Notes: generated from the letters alone by a model not told the origin. Shown: positions 16,084 through 24,899, counted from the stretch's first letter. The stretch is 28,032 nucleotides of DNA from CAZLFA01 sp964558665 (GCA_964558665.1 CAZLFA010000056.1:1-28032); one strand, 5' to 3'. Numbers and translations: made by a program.

Positions 16084-17854
16084 TTTCATGACTGTAAAAA
16101 AGCGAACCCACTACTGTGGTGATGTAGATGCGAAAGATATTGGCAAGGTTGTCATCCTTATGGGATGGACACACCGCAGAAGAGACCACGGAGGAGTCAT
16201 CTTTGTCGATCTCAGAGACAGAGCGGGACTTGTCCAGGTCGTCTTCAACCCGGAAGTAAGCCCTAAGACCCATCAGGAAGCTCACAGAATCAGGAGCGAG
16301 TATGTGCTTGCCGTAAGCGGCAAAGTTCGCCGCAGGCCGGAGGGTATGGAAAACCCCGCCCTGAAAAGCGGTGAGATAGAGGTTCTGGTTGATGAACTGG
16401 AGATTCTTAACGAATCAAAGACACCGCCGTTCGTTCTTGACGTGGAAGCGGACATCTCCGAAAACGTCCGCCTTAAATACCGGTATCTGGACCTGAGGAG
16501 GCCGGAAATTCAAAAGAACATCATCCTGAGAAGCCTCGTCGCATCGGAGACAAGGAAGTATTTTCAGGAGGCCGGCTTTATCGAAGTCGAAACCCCTTTT
16601 CTGACGAAAAGCACCCCTGAAGGAGCAAGAGACTATCTGGTGCCGAGCAGGGTCAATCAGGGCATGTTCTATGCCCTTCCCCAGTCGCCGCAAATATTCA
16701 AACAGCTTTTGATGGTGTCGGGATTCGACCGCTATTACCAGATAGTAAAGTGTTTCCGTGATGAGGATCTCAGGGCGGACCGCCAGCCCGAATTCACGCA
16801 GATCGATATAGAAATGTCCTTCATCACCGAAGACGACATAATCAGCGTTATGGAAGGGTTTATGGCACATGTTTTCAAGGCGTGCCTCGATACCGAGCTT
16901 CAGATCCCTTTTAAGCGCATTCCCTATAAAGAGGCGATCAACCGGTTCGGCAAGGATGCCCCGGATACCCGTTTCGGTCTTGAGTTGCAGGAGATAACGG
17001 ATATTGTGAAAAACTCCGGCTTCAACCTCTTCCAGGAAGTGACCGCCGCCGGCGGAGTCGTCAAATGCATCAAGATGGAGGACGGAAAGCGCCTCTCCAG
17101 GAAGGATCTCGACGAACTCAGGGATTTCGTAGCCGTTTACGGAGCCAAAGGGCTTGCATGGGCCAGGATAAATCCCGACGGATGGACTTCTCCGATATTC
17201 AAATTCCTGTCGGCTGATGAGGTAAAAGCGATAGAAGCGGCCATGGGAGCGAAAGACGGCGATCTCATTTTCTTCGTAGCGGATACGCCCAGGGTTGTTC
17301 ATGACGCTCTGGGAAACCTGAGAATTCATCTCGCGAAAAAGCTCGACATGATCAATCCAAAACAGTTTTCTTTCGCCTGGGTCACCGAGTTCCCGCTGAT
17401 GGAGTACAGCGATTCCGAAAAGCGTTACGTATCTACGCACCACCCCTTTACATCGCCCGCGCTTGAGGATCTTCAGTACCTTGAAACAGAGCCCGGCCGA
17501 GTGAGGGCAAGGGCTTACGACCTCGTGCTGAACGGCTCGGAAATCGGCGGAGGCAGCATAAGAATCCACAATCAGAAGACTCAGGCCGCCATCTTCAAGG
17601 CGCTAGGGCTTTCAGAAGAGGAAGCCCGCCTTAAGTTCGGGTTCCTGCTCGATGCCCTCGAATACGGCACCCCTCCTCACGGGGGTCTGGCCTTCGGCTT
17701 CGACAGAATGATCATGATCATGACGGGCGCTGAATCCATCAGGGACGTGATAGCTTTCCCCAAAACCCAGAAGGCCACGTGCCTTCTTACGGACGCCCCA
17801 TCGCCGGTCAGCATTGAGCAGTTGATGGAACTGTCCCTCAAAATAGTGCAATAA
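16076..17854 (+). CDS. aspS: Aspartyl-tRNA synthetase, probably non-discriminating (Asp/Asn)
   Basis: A 592-residue bacterial-type AspRS with an N-terminal OB anticodon-binding domain, class II core and the inserted GAD domain typical of bacterial enzymes. Motif 2 is FRDEDLRADRQPEFTQ and motif 3 GLAFGFDRMIMIM. The start is TTG 16076, which overlaps the hisS stop and sits 9 nt after AAGGAG; the next ATG (16088) is 21 nt away and less well placed. The anticodon-domain residues RRRDHGG and RPEG match those known from Pseudomonas aeruginosa as marks of the non-discriminating type (His31/Gly82). That type also makes Asp-tRNA-Asn for later amidation by GatCAB. The non-discriminating call is inference, since gatCAB and asnS lie outside the window. 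Confidence 0.95.
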   Translation: MSDFMTVKKRTHYCGDVDAKDIGKVVILMGWTHRRRDHGGVIFVDLRDRAGLVQVVFNPEVSPKTHQEAHRIRSEYVLAVSGKVRRRPEGMENPALKSGEIEVLVDELEILNESKTPPFVLDVEADISENVRLKYRYLDLRRPEIQKNIILRSLVASETRKYFQEAGFIEVETPFLTKSTPEGARDYLVPSRVNQGMFYALPQSPQIFKQLLMVSGFDRYYQIVKCFRDEDLRADRQPEFTQIDIEMSFITEDDIISVMEGFMAHVFKACLDTELQIPFKRIPYKEAINRFGKDAPDTRFGLELQEITDIVKNSGFNLFQEVTAAGGVVKCIKMEDGKRLSRKDLDELRDFVAVYGAKGLAWARINPDGWTSPIFKFLSADEVKAIEAAMGAKDGDLIFFVADTPRVVHDALGNLRIHLAKKLDMINPKQFSFAWVTEFPLMEYSDSEKRYVSTHHPFTSPALEDLQYLETEPGRVRARAYDLVLNGSEIGGGSIRIHNQKTQAAIFKALGLSEEEARLKFGFLLDALEYGTPPHGGLAFGFDRMIMIMTGAESIRDVIAFPKTQKATCLLTDAPSPVSIEQLMELSLKIVQ

Positions 17855-17883
17855 CCATCATCAGCAATACAGGAGATCAGAAA

Positions 17884-19773
17884 ATGGCAAAATGGAATAT
17901 GAACAAAAAAGTCCTGGATCATGTCCATTCAAAGTTCTGGCGCTATGACCTGCGGGACATAGACGAACCGAACCTTCAAAAAGACGTCTTTCCTTATGAC
18001 GAGGTAAGCAGAATCGACTTTGATCATAAAATTATACCCATCAATCCGGCGGAGGAGATTTTTATCACGGATACCACCTTCCGCGACGGACAGCAGTCCC
18101 GCCCTCCCTACACGGCCAAGCAGATTCTTGATCTTTACAAACTCATGAGCAGGCTCGGCGGTGAACAGGGAATAATCCGCCAGACGGAGTTTTTCCTCTA
18201 CAGCAACAAAGACAGGGAGGCCGTTGAAAAATGCAAGGCGGCCGGTCTCAAATATCCGGAGATCACAGGCTGGATAAGGGCCGCAAAGGAAGACATCCCG
18301 CTGGTAAAAGACATGGGACTTAAGGAAACAGGCATATTGACCTCTGTTTCCGACTATCATATCTTCCTCAAGCTGAATTCTACAAGGAGCAAGGCTCTCG
18401 ACGACTATCTCGGCATCGTCAAGTCGATTCTCGACGCGGGAATAATTCCGCGCTGCCATTTTGAAGACGTAACCAGGGCCGACATCTACGGCTTCTGCAT
18501 CCCTTTTGCCATTGAGCTTATGAAGCTCCGCGAAGAGAGCGGCATCGACATCAAGATAAGGCTTTGCGACACGATGGGCTATGGCGTTACCTACCCCGGC
18601 GCATCCCTTCCCCGCAGCGTTGACAAACTCGTGCGAGCCTTCATTGAAGATGCATGCGTACCCGGTCATCTTCTCGAATGGCACGGCCACAACGATTTCC
18701 ACAAAGCGCTCATCAATGCGACAACAGCGTGGCTGTACGGATGCGGCGCCGCCAATTCAACATTGCTGGGGCTTGGGGAAAGAACCGGCAATCCGCCTAT
18801 CGAAGGATTGATAATCGAGTACATCGGACTGATGGGAAACAACAACGGCATCGACACAACGGTCATCACCGACATAGCCCAGTATTTCGAGCATGAGATC
18901 GGCATGAAGATTCCGGCCAACTACCCGTTCGTCGGCGCCGACTTCAACGTCACCAAGGCCGGCGTCCACGCAGACGGTCTGATCAAGTGCGAAGAGATAT
19001 ACAATATTTTTGACACGACCAGGATACTGAAGCGGCCCATAGTAGCCATGGTAACAGATAAGTCAGGAAAGGCGGGCATCTCTTTCTGGATCAACACGCG
19101 CCTCGGCCTTTCCGGGGACAACGTTGTGGACAAGAAGCATCCTGGCGTTTCCAAGATTCACAAATGGATCACCGAACAGTACGACGGCGGCCGCATTACC
19201 AGTATCTCTCACGAGGAGATGGACAAACTTGTAAGAAAGTATCTTCCCGAGCTCTTCATGTCCGATCTGGAGAAGATCAAGCATCGCGCAGCCGAAGTCG
19301 CCGTCTCGGTTGTCAAGCACGTCATCGAGCATCCTGTCATGAAGACCATGAAACCGGATCTTCAGGAGCCCGTCATGCTGCAGGTCATAGAAGAGAATCC
19401 GTCCATCCAGTTCGCCTACGTTGTGGATATGAACGGACGCAAGACGACCAGAAACATCACCAATATCGCGGACAAAGCCAAATATGAAAACTACGGCATC
19501 GGCACCGACCAGTCCGACCGGGAATGGTTTATCCGTCCCCTCCAGACCGGCAAGATTCATGTTACCAATTTCTATATATCAAAGATGACGGGAGCCCTCT
19601 GCATCACCGTATCGGCTCCCATTACCGACGACAACGACGAGATGGTGGGAGTCTTCGGGGTTGATATAAAGTTTGAAGACTGGGTCAAACGCGTGGAGGA
19701 TATTGCCGAGGCAACCCAGATCGCTCTCAAAGCCGAGTACGAAGAGAAGATGAAATCGGATAAATGGCTGTAA
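17884..19773 (+). CDS. Re-citrate synthase-like HMGL-family enzyme with C-terminal Cache domain
   Basis: A 629-residue cytoplasmic protein 29 bp after aspS, with AGGAGA before its ATG. Residues about 58-340 form an HMGL-like TIM barrel as in isopropylmalate, homocitrate and Re-citrate synthases: DTTFRDGQQSRPPYT with metal ligand D68, RCHFEDVTRADIYGF, HGHND with metal ligands H267/H269, and GLGERTGNPPIEGL. In this superfamily the R-D-G-Q-Q-S/A-R-P motif is close to that of Re-citrate synthases documented in Clostridium kluyveri and Syntrophus aciditrophicus, which condense oxaloacetate and acetyl-CoA. Residues ~490-600 are not a LeuA regulatory domain but resemble a Cache/PDC sensor domain: FAYVVDMNGRKT, DREWFIRPLQTGKIH, SAPITDDN, GVFGVDIKFEDWV. 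Cache domains normally face outward, yet there is no signal peptide or membrane helix here. Allosteric ligand sensing is an inference. Homocitrate synthase activity is the main alternative. Confidence 0.8.
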   Translation: MAKWNMNKKVLDHVHSKFWRYDLRDIDEPNLQKDVFPYDEVSRIDFDHKIIPINPAEEIFITDTTFRDGQQSRPPYTAKQILDLYKLMSRLGGEQGIIRQTEFFLYSNKDREAVEKCKAAGLKYPEITGWIRAAKEDIPLVKDMGLKETGILTSVSDYHIFLKLNSTRSKALDDYLGIVKSILDAGIIPRCHFEDVTRADIYGFCIPFAIELMKLREESGIDIKIRLCDTMGYGVTYPGASLPRSVDKLVRAFIEDACVPGHLLEWHGHNDFHKALINATTAWLYGCGAANSTLLGLGERTGNPPIEGLIIEYIGLMGNNNGIDTTVITDIAQYFEHEIGMKIPANYPFVGADFNVTKAGVHADGLIKCEEIYNIFDTTRILKRPIVAMVTDKSGKAGISFWINTRLGLSGDNVVDKKHPGVSKIHKWITEQYDGGRITSISHEEMDKLVRKYLPELFMSDLEKIKHRAAEVAVSVVKHVIEHPVMKTMKPDLQEPVMLQVIEENPSIQFAYVVDMNGRKTTRNITNIADKAKYENYGIGTDQSDREWFIRPLQTGKIHVTNFYISKMTGALCITVSAPITDDNDEMVGVFGVDIKFEDWVKRVEDIAEATQIALKAEYEEKMKSDKWL

Positions 19774-19808
19774 GAAGCTATTGGTGCGGGGGACTTTTTA
19801 CGGAGCCG

Positions 19809-21776
19809 TTATTCGTCGGAATCGACCATCCACTCATCATACGGCCTGTTCTGTCTTCCCAGAACTGACGGCGTCAGCTCCCTGATAAATCGCGACGGGC
19901 TTATCGGCAGATGTCCCATTCCCCTGGTATAATCCGTCAGCGGATAGCTCAGGTAAAGATGATCCTTGGCTCTTGTAGTTGCCACGTAGAACAGGCGTCG
20001 TTCTTCCTCCTCGCCGTCCGCCTCCTTAAGCGCCCGCGCCAGCGGCATCATTCCCTCGGAACACCAGATGAGAAACACGACCTGCCATTCAAGTCCCTTG
20101 GCCTGATGAATCGTGCTTAACACGACCTTGTCCTCGTCCGCCTTGTCCTGGCGCACATCGCCGTTTTCGGTCATGTTTGTCATCAATGCCAGCTCATTGA
20201 GAAAATCATTCAGTGTGTCGAACTCTCCGGCAAACGTGATCAACTGCCTGATGTCGTCAAGGCGCGATACGGAATCGGTGTACTTCTCCTGCAGGCGGTC
20301 GTTGTAGTCCTTCTCCACGACAAGGCCGATTATGCTTCCTGGCATCGAATCAGCGGAATATTCGGCAAGCTCCCTGAACAGCTTCTGTATTTTTATAAGG
20401 GATGGCGCTGCGGTCTTTGCGGCACTTTTGAGGAACGCTTCCGACTGAATGCTCTCGAATGGAGAATTCTGCTTCGCAATGAAAGACCATATTTTTTCGG
20501 CAGCTACGTTCCCTACCCTGTCGTAGAGCTTCAGGATCCGCTTCCAGGCGAGTTCGTCAAACGGATTGAGGACGATTCTCATGTAAGAGGTTATATCCTT
20601 GATATGCGCCTGCTCGAAGAAACGTATGCCCGACCGGATTTCAAAGGGAATACCGCGCCTGGTCATCTCCATCTGCACCTCCATGGAGTGATAATGGGCA
20701 CGATAAAGAACGGCTATCTCATTGAGAGGAATGCCTCCCCTGTTGAGTTCAATTATCCGCTGCGCAACGAAGTCCGCCTGCTGGCCGACAGAACCTGCCG
20801 ACACCAGGACAGGCTTGATTCCCCTGTCTCGCACCGCCTTCAGGCTCTTCTGGAACTGCCTTTCGTTGTTGATTATGCTCTGATTGGCGAGATGCAGTAT
20901 CTCCGGCGTGCTTCGATAATTAGTCTCCAGCTTGAAGATGCGGCAGTCCGGATACTTCTCCGGAAATTTCATGATATTTGCGAAATGGGCGCCGCGGAAA
21001 GAATAGATGCTCTGCGAGTCGTCGCCGACCACCATGAGGTTCCTGCTTCGCGATGCAATCAAATCGACAATATCCGCCTGAATGATATTGGTGTCCTGAT
21101 ATTCGTCGACAAGCAGATGACGGAATTTGTCTGCATAGTATGCGGCGACATCGGGGAAATCCTTCAACACCGTTCTGCAGTTTATCAGCAGATCGTCGAA
21201 ATCCATCATATTCAGGGATTTCTTGCGTTCCCGATATACCGATGCCGCGAGCTGAATATCTTCGATGCGGTGGGAAAAATACTGAAAACGGCTCAGGACA
21301 ACGTCCTCCAGGCCGGTTTCCGTGTTCAGCGCCAGGCTGATCATGCCGCCCAGGACATCGGCCTTGGGAAATTTTTCACCTTTAGTGTCGATACCGGACT
21401 CCGCCACACTTGTGTTGAGGAGCTGGCGCGCATCTTCAGAGTCGATGATGGAAAAATTTCTTTCATATCCGATGCGGTGGCTGTTCTCGCGCAGAATGCG
21501 GTGGGCAATATGATGAAACGTGCCGCCCCACAACAGTGCCACGTCCATTCCCACAAGGGAGTTGACCCTCGTCAGCATGGAACGGGCGGCCTTATTGGTA
21601 AAGGTGGCAAGCATTATGCTGCCCGGTCTTACGCCGGACTCGATCAGCCTGGCCACGCGGTAAGTCAGGGTACGCGTCTTGCCGCTTCCGGCCCCGGCAA
21701 TTACGAGCAGAGGTCCGCCGGACTGCATCACGACGTCCATCTGTTCGGCATTCAGTTCTCTCCCGTAATCGATCAT
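19809..21776 (-). CDS. UvrD/Rep/PcrA-type superfamily 1A DNA helicase
   Basis: A 655-residue 3'-5' helicase. The motifs run in order: Q-motif LNAEQMDVV, Walker A GAGSGKT (28-34), motif Ia TFTNKAA, Walker B LLVDEYQDTN, motif III VVGDDSQSIYSFRGA, motif IV LETNYRS, motif V VVLSTIHQAKGLEWQVVF and motif VI EEERRLFYVATTRAK. The protein is shorter than UvrD and PcrA (about 720-740 residues) and ends soon after motif VI without the Tudor-like C-terminal extension, so it is closer in size to Rep. It probably acts in repair or at stalled forks. The ribosome site before the ATG is weak. It converges with the citrate synthase-like gene, 35 bp apart. A long open frame on its opposite strand is a shadow. 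Confidence 0.93.
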   Translation of the reverse strand: MIDYGRELNAEQMDVVMQSGGPLLVIAGAGSGKTRTLTYRVARLIESGVRPGSIMLATFTNKAARSMLTRVNSLVGMDVALLWGGTFHHIAHRILRENSHRIGYERNFSIIDSEDARQLLNTSVAESGIDTKGEKFPKADVLGGMISLALNTETGLEDVVLSRFQYFSHRIEDIQLAASVYRERKKSLNMMDFDDLLINCRTVLKDFPDVAAYYADKFRHLLVDEYQDTNIIQADIVDLIASRSRNLMVVGDDSQSIYSFRGAHFANIMKFPEKYPDCRIFKLETNYRSTPEILHLANQSIINNERQFQKSLKAVRDRGIKPVLVSAGSVGQQADFVAQRIIELNRGGIPLNEIAVLYRAHYHSMEVQMEMTRRGIPFEIRSGIRFFEQAHIKDITSYMRIVLNPFDELAWKRILKLYDRVGNVAAEKIWSFIAKQNSPFESIQSEAFLKSAAKTAAPSLIKIQKLFRELAEYSADSMPGSIIGLVVEKDYNDRLQEKYTDSVSRLDDIRQLITFAGEFDTLNDFLNELALMTNMTENGDVRQDKADEDKVVLSTIHQAKGLEWQVVFLIWCSEGMMPLARALKEADGEEEERRLFYVATTRAKDHLYLSYPLTDYTRGMGHLPISPSRFIRELTPSVLGRQNRPYDEWMVDSDE

Positions 21777-21803
21777 GCTCTACAGTATCCATCTTTACTA
21801 AAA

Positions 21804-21871
21804 TGTCATTATCGGGCTTGACCCGATAATCCAGCAACACTCTGGATTCCCGATCGGTGTCGGGAATGACA
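21804..21871. repeat. Dispersed palindromic repeat (double hairpin, 68 bp)
   Basis: The element begins TGTCATT and ends AATGACA. It contains two hairpins, ATCGGG/CCCGAT (21809-21826) and TTCCCGA/TCGGGAA (centred near 21857), with TCCAG...CTGGA between them forming the base of a larger cruciform. This is the form of the REP/MITE-like GGATTCCCG...CGGGAATGAC elements scattered between genes in many proteobacterial genomes. It fills most of the 124-bp gap between the helicase start and the adk stop and could also stop transcription from adk. Confidence 0.75.
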
Positions 21872-21900
21872 GGCGAAAAAGAGCCGTGACCGGCCGGAAA

Positions 21901-22545
21901 CTACTTCAACTCTTTCTTTATTGCCTCAACTGTATCCTTGCTGCTAATAGATACAAAGTTTTTCAGCATTCCTTCCCTGGTGTAAAAGCCGATGAGAGGG
22001 GCCGTCTTGTTATTGTAAGTTTCCAGCCTGTTCATAATCGCCTCTTCGGTTTCGTCATCCCGCTGTATTGTGGGGCTGCCGCACTTCTTGCATTTGCCGC
22101 CCGGTCCGGGAGGATTGCTCTTCACGTTGTAAATTTCCTGGCAGTCGGGATTGGAGCATGTTCTGCGGGTGGTCAAACGGTCCAGGATTACATCTTTGGG
22201 AACTTCCAGATTCACAACAAAGTCCATTTTGATCTTCAGATTCTCCATAAGCTTTTTCAGTTCCTCTGCCTGCGGAATCGTCCTGGGAAATCCGTCGAGA
22301 ATGAAGCCCTGCTTGCAGTCGGGAACCTGCAATCTTTCTTCCATCATCTTCATAATCAGGGAATCCGGTACCAGATCGCCTCTGTCCATAAAGCCCTTGG
22401 CCTCTTTACCCAGCGCTGGTCCCTCTTTCACAGCCGCCCGCAACAGATCGCCGGTGGAAATCTGCACCGATCCGTCTATCTCCGTCAACAATTTCGCCAC
22501 TGTCCCTTTGCCGGCTCCGGGAGCCCCCAAAAGTATGATCTTCAT
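21901..22545 (-). CDS. adk: Adenylate kinase with zinc-type lid
   Basis: A 214-residue adenylate kinase, which balances ATP, ADP and AMP. The P-loop is GAPGAGKGT (7-15). ISTGDLLR, GFILDGFPRTIPQAE, and the lid and C-terminal D-D-E-T segments follow. The lid contains four cysteines, C-x4-C (CSNPDC) and C-x2-C (CKKC), the pattern of the long, zinc-binding bacterial lid. The frame is open for 34 codons further upstream, but ATG 22545 has GGAGG at a 6-nt spacing and gives the universal MKIILLGAPG start. Here adk is separate from the ribosomal protein operon that often carries it and has its own promoter at 22580-22608. It is divergent from the MBL-fold gene. Confidence 0.96.
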   Translation of the reverse strand: MKIILLGAPGAGKGTVAKLLTEIDGSVQISTGDLLRAAVKEGPALGKEAKGFMDRGDLVPDSLIMKMMEERLQVPDCKQGFILDGFPRTIPQAEELKKLMENLKIKMDFVVNLEVPKDVILDRLTTRRTCSNPDCQEIYNVKSNPPGPGGKCKKCGSPTIQRDDETEEAIMNRLETYNNKTAPLIGFYTREGMLKNFVSISSKDTVEAIKKELK

Positions 22546-22579
22546 ATTCAACCTCCATGTCTTGAGTAAATGTGCGTGC

Positions 22580-22608
22580 CTTATATGGAAAATAATCACC
22601 CCGGTCAA
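22580..22608 (-). promoter_or_regulatory. Probable sigma-70 promoter for adk
   Basis: The minus strand reads TTGACC (22608-22603), 17 nt, TATAAG (22585-22580). Each hexamer matches the consensus in 5 of 6 positions with ideal spacing. Transcription would start near 22573, about 28 nt before the adk ATG. This promoter also argues against the longer adk frame, which would begin upstream of it. Confidence 0.65.
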
Positions 22609-22633
22609 GCAAATATGACCCTGCATATAATTC

Positions 22634-22663
22634 TTGACGTGAATCATATCAATTTCCTATATT
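22634..22663 (+). promoter_or_regulatory. Probable sigma-70 promoter for the MBL-fold gene and moeA
   Basis: TTGACG (22634-22639), an 18-nt spacer and TATATT (22658-22663), each matching 5 of 6 consensus positions. Transcription would begin near 22670, just before the chosen ATG at 22696. This supports that start over an in-frame ATG at 22570, which lies upstream of the promoter. Confidence 0.55.
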
Positions 22664-22695
22664 TGAGTCCAAAATCAGGAAAGGCAAAGGCAACC

Positions 22696-23592
22696 ATGAG
22701 CGATCGCCAGTTCGGCAGTCTGCGGTTCATATGCGGCGACAACCGGGGCAGATATCCATTCTGCCATTCACTATACGTCGAAGGGGCCCATGTTATCATC
22801 GATCCCGCATGCAGTGAAGACAAACTAAAGGATTTGAGAGACAAGGACGGCGTTGATATGGTCTGGCTTTCTCACTGGCATGAAGACCATTTCACCTACC
22901 TCGATCTTTTTAACGGACTCCCCGTCTGGGTTTCGGAAAGAGACCTTCCGCCTCTGACCGATATCGGTATACTCCTGGACTGGTACGGCATTGACGTTGA
23001 GGATCAGCGGAAATTCTGGCGCGAGGCGATAGAAAAACAGTTCAGATACAAACCGCGAACTGCAGCGCGGTTTCTTCTCGATAATGAAGTCATCGATCTG
23101 GGAGGCTCTACAGTCGAGGTCATCCCGACTCCGGGACACACTCCCGGCCACCTCTCCTTTTTCTTTCATGAGGAAAAGCTGCTCTTCATGGGAGATTACG
23201 ACTTGACCTCTTTCGGCCCCTGGTACGGCGATCTTTATTCCAGCATCGATGATACCATAGCCTCGATTAAAAGATTAAAGGAGATCCCCGCAAAAACATG
23301 GATCGCCTGTCATGACACCGGCCTGTTTGAAGTAAATCCCGGCGGCCTGTGGGATCGCTATGAAGCAATCATCCGTGAGCGCGAGGAAAAAGTATACTCC
23401 TTTTTATCCCGAAAACGCACCTTTGATGAGATAACATCGGCATGGCTTATCTACGGGAAGCCCCGTGAACCCCGTGAATTTTTTGAATTCGGGGAGCGCG
23501 CACTGATCAAGAAGCATCTTGAACATCTTGAGAAAGACAACCGTATCATACGTTCCGGAAACAGCTACATGCGCGGAGACATTAACCGTTGA
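22696..23592 (+). CDS. MBL-fold metallo-hydrolase
   Basis: A 298-residue metallo-beta-lactamase-fold hydrolase. The metal-binding signature is SHWHEDH (H60, H62, D64, H65), followed by PTPGHTPGHLSF (third metal histidine), MGDYD (bridging Asp) and a late histidine in ACHDTG. The C-terminal third (SRKRTFDEITSAW and on) looks like the small helical/winged-helix tail found in LACTB2-type and related members. It has no signal peptide, so it is cytoplasmic. I chose ATG 22696, behind purine-rich AGGAAAGGCAAAGG, because the longer frame overlaps the promoter and lacks family similarity. It lies 38 bp before moeA and is probably co-transcribed. The substrate is unknown: the fold covers thioesterases, phosphodiesterases and nucleases. 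Confidence 0.85.
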   Translation: MSDRQFGSLRFICGDNRGRYPFCHSLYVEGAHVIIDPACSEDKLKDLRDKDGVDMVWLSHWHEDHFTYLDLFNGLPVWVSERDLPPLTDIGILLDWYGIDVEDQRKFWREAIEKQFRYKPRTAARFLLDNEVIDLGGSTVEVIPTPGHTPGHLSFFFHEEKLLFMGDYDLTSFGPWYGDLYSSIDDTIASIKRLKEIPAKTWIACHDTGLFEVNPGGLWDRYEAIIREREEKVYSFLSRKRTFDEITSAWLIYGKPREPREFFEFGERALIKKHLEHLEKDNRIIRSGNSYMRGDINR

Positions 23593-23630
23593 CACTGCAT
23601 GACATTTGATATATTGCTTCCGCATTAATA

Positions 23631-24899
23631 ATGCCGTCAAGGCGTATTCCCTTAAATATGATTAAAGTTAAAGAAGCCCTCAAACAGATTCTGGATAACT
23701 TTTTCCCCCTCGGCACAGAAAAGGTAAATCTTTGTGATACGCTGAACAGAGTCCTTGCCGAAGATATCTTCGCCGTTCGCAACATTCCTCCGAAGGACAA
23801 CTCAGCGATGGACGGGTACGCCCTGAGGTTTGAAGACACTCTGGGGGCTGCCGCTGAATCTCCGGTTACCCTGTCCGTTATCGAGGATGTGCCGGCCGGG
23901 CGTACGCCAATAAAGAAAGTGGGAGCGGGGAAAGCTACAAGAATAATGACCGGGGCGCTTGTCCCCCAGGGCGCCAACGCCATCATGCGCGTGGAAGACA
24001 CAAAGAAGGACGGCAAGCACGTCCTGATTTTCAACGAGGCATTACCGGGCATGTATATCCGCAAGGCGGGGGAAGACGTGCACGAACACGAACTGGTCAT
24101 TGCCAGGGGCACGGTAATCAGAGCCGCTGAGATAGGCATGATGGCGGCTGTGGGAAAAACCTTTGTCTCTGTTTATCAGAAGCCTCTCGTCGCCATTCTC
24201 GCCACCGGCGATGAGCTTGTGGACATAGATGAATTCCCCTCCACCTGGCAGAGCATAAGCAGCAACACTTATTCCATCTCGGCGCAGGTCATGGAATGCG
24301 GCGCGATTCCCATGAATTTAGGGATTGCCAGGGACAACAGAAAAGACCTGATTGCAAAATTCATGGCGGCACTGAGAGCCGACATCATTATATCTTCCGG
24401 CGGTGTCTCTGTCGGCGATTACGATCTTGTCAAGGATGTCATCAATGAGGTGGGAAACGGTCTCCTGTTCTGGCGGGTGTCCATGAAGCCCGGCAAGCCT
24501 CTGGCATTCGGGATAATGGAAGGCGTTCCCCTTTTCGGACTACCCGGCAATCCGGTATCTTCCATGATTTCCTTCGAGCAGTTCGTCCGCCCCTCCTTAC
24601 TCAAGATGATGGGACACAGAAACATTTTCAGAAAAACGGTAAAGGCGACCCTGCTTGAAGATGTGGACAAAGCAGAGGGGCTTATGCAGTTCGTCAGGGC
24701 CGTAGTAACCCTGGATAACGGCAAATACCTGGCAAGGATTACGGGCGAACAGGGATCGGGCATCCTTAAATCGATGGTGCTGGCCAACGGTCTGATTGTT
24801 CTGCCTGAAGATGCAACCCTGGTCAAGGCAGGGGAAATAGTAACCGTACAATTGATCGACAATTCTCTTGCACAGACGATTGAACCTGATTATTTATAG
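23631..24899 (+). CDS. moeA: Molybdopterin molybdenumtransferase MoeA
   Basis: A 422-residue MoeA, which inserts molybdate (or tungstate) into adenylylated molybdopterin. The signatures are in order: PPKDNSAMDGYALR, RIMTGALVPQGANAIMRVEDT, ATGDEL, SSGGVSVGDYD, MKPGKPLAFG, GLPGNPVSSMISFEQFVRP and a C-terminal domain ending in VLPEDATLVKAGEIV. All four MoeA domains are present. ATG 23631 is not preceded by a clear ribosome site; ATG 23658 (MIKVKEALKQIL) is an equally likely start that matches where family similarity begins. It follows the MBL gene by 38 bp. Its closeness to selC fits an organism making Mo/W selenoenzymes such as formate dehydrogenase, although that link is contextual. Confidence 0.94.
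   Translation: MPSRRIPLNMIKVKEALKQILDNFFPLGTEKVNLCDTLNRVLAEDIFAVRNIPPKDNSAMDGYALRFEDTLGAAAESPVTLSVIEDVPAGRTPIKKVGAGKATRIMTGALVPQGANAIMRVEDTKKDGKHVLIFNEALPGMYIRKAGEDVHEHELVIARGTVIRAAEIGMMAAVGKTFVSVYQKPLVAILATGDELVDIDEFPSTWQSISSNTYSISAQVMECGAIPMNLGIARDNRKDLIAKFMAALRADIIISSGGVSVGDYDLVKDVINEVGNGLLFWRVSMKPGKPLAFGIMEGVPLFGLPGNPVSSMISFEQFVRPSLLKMMGHRNIFRKTVKATLLEDVDKAEGLMQFVRAVVTLDNGKYLARITGEQGSGILKSMVLANGLIVLPEDATLVKAGEIVTVQLIDNSLAQTIEPDYL

Noticed and set aside
16415..17569. 384-codon minus-strand frame
   Set aside because: Antisense to aspS; no domain features.
17929..18702. 257-codon minus-strand frame
   Set aside because: Antisense to the catalytic barrel of the citrate synthase-like gene; residue make-up is a shadow of the sense frame.
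20604..21821. 405-codon open frame on the plus strand
   Set aside because: It lies wholly antisense to the well-conserved UvrD/Rep helicase, has no recognisable domain, and such long shadows are common opposite GC-rich third-position coding.
22570..22695. N-terminal extension of the MBL-fold protein
   Set aside because: It would place the start upstream of the best promoter and inside the divergent adk promoter; the extension has no family similarity.
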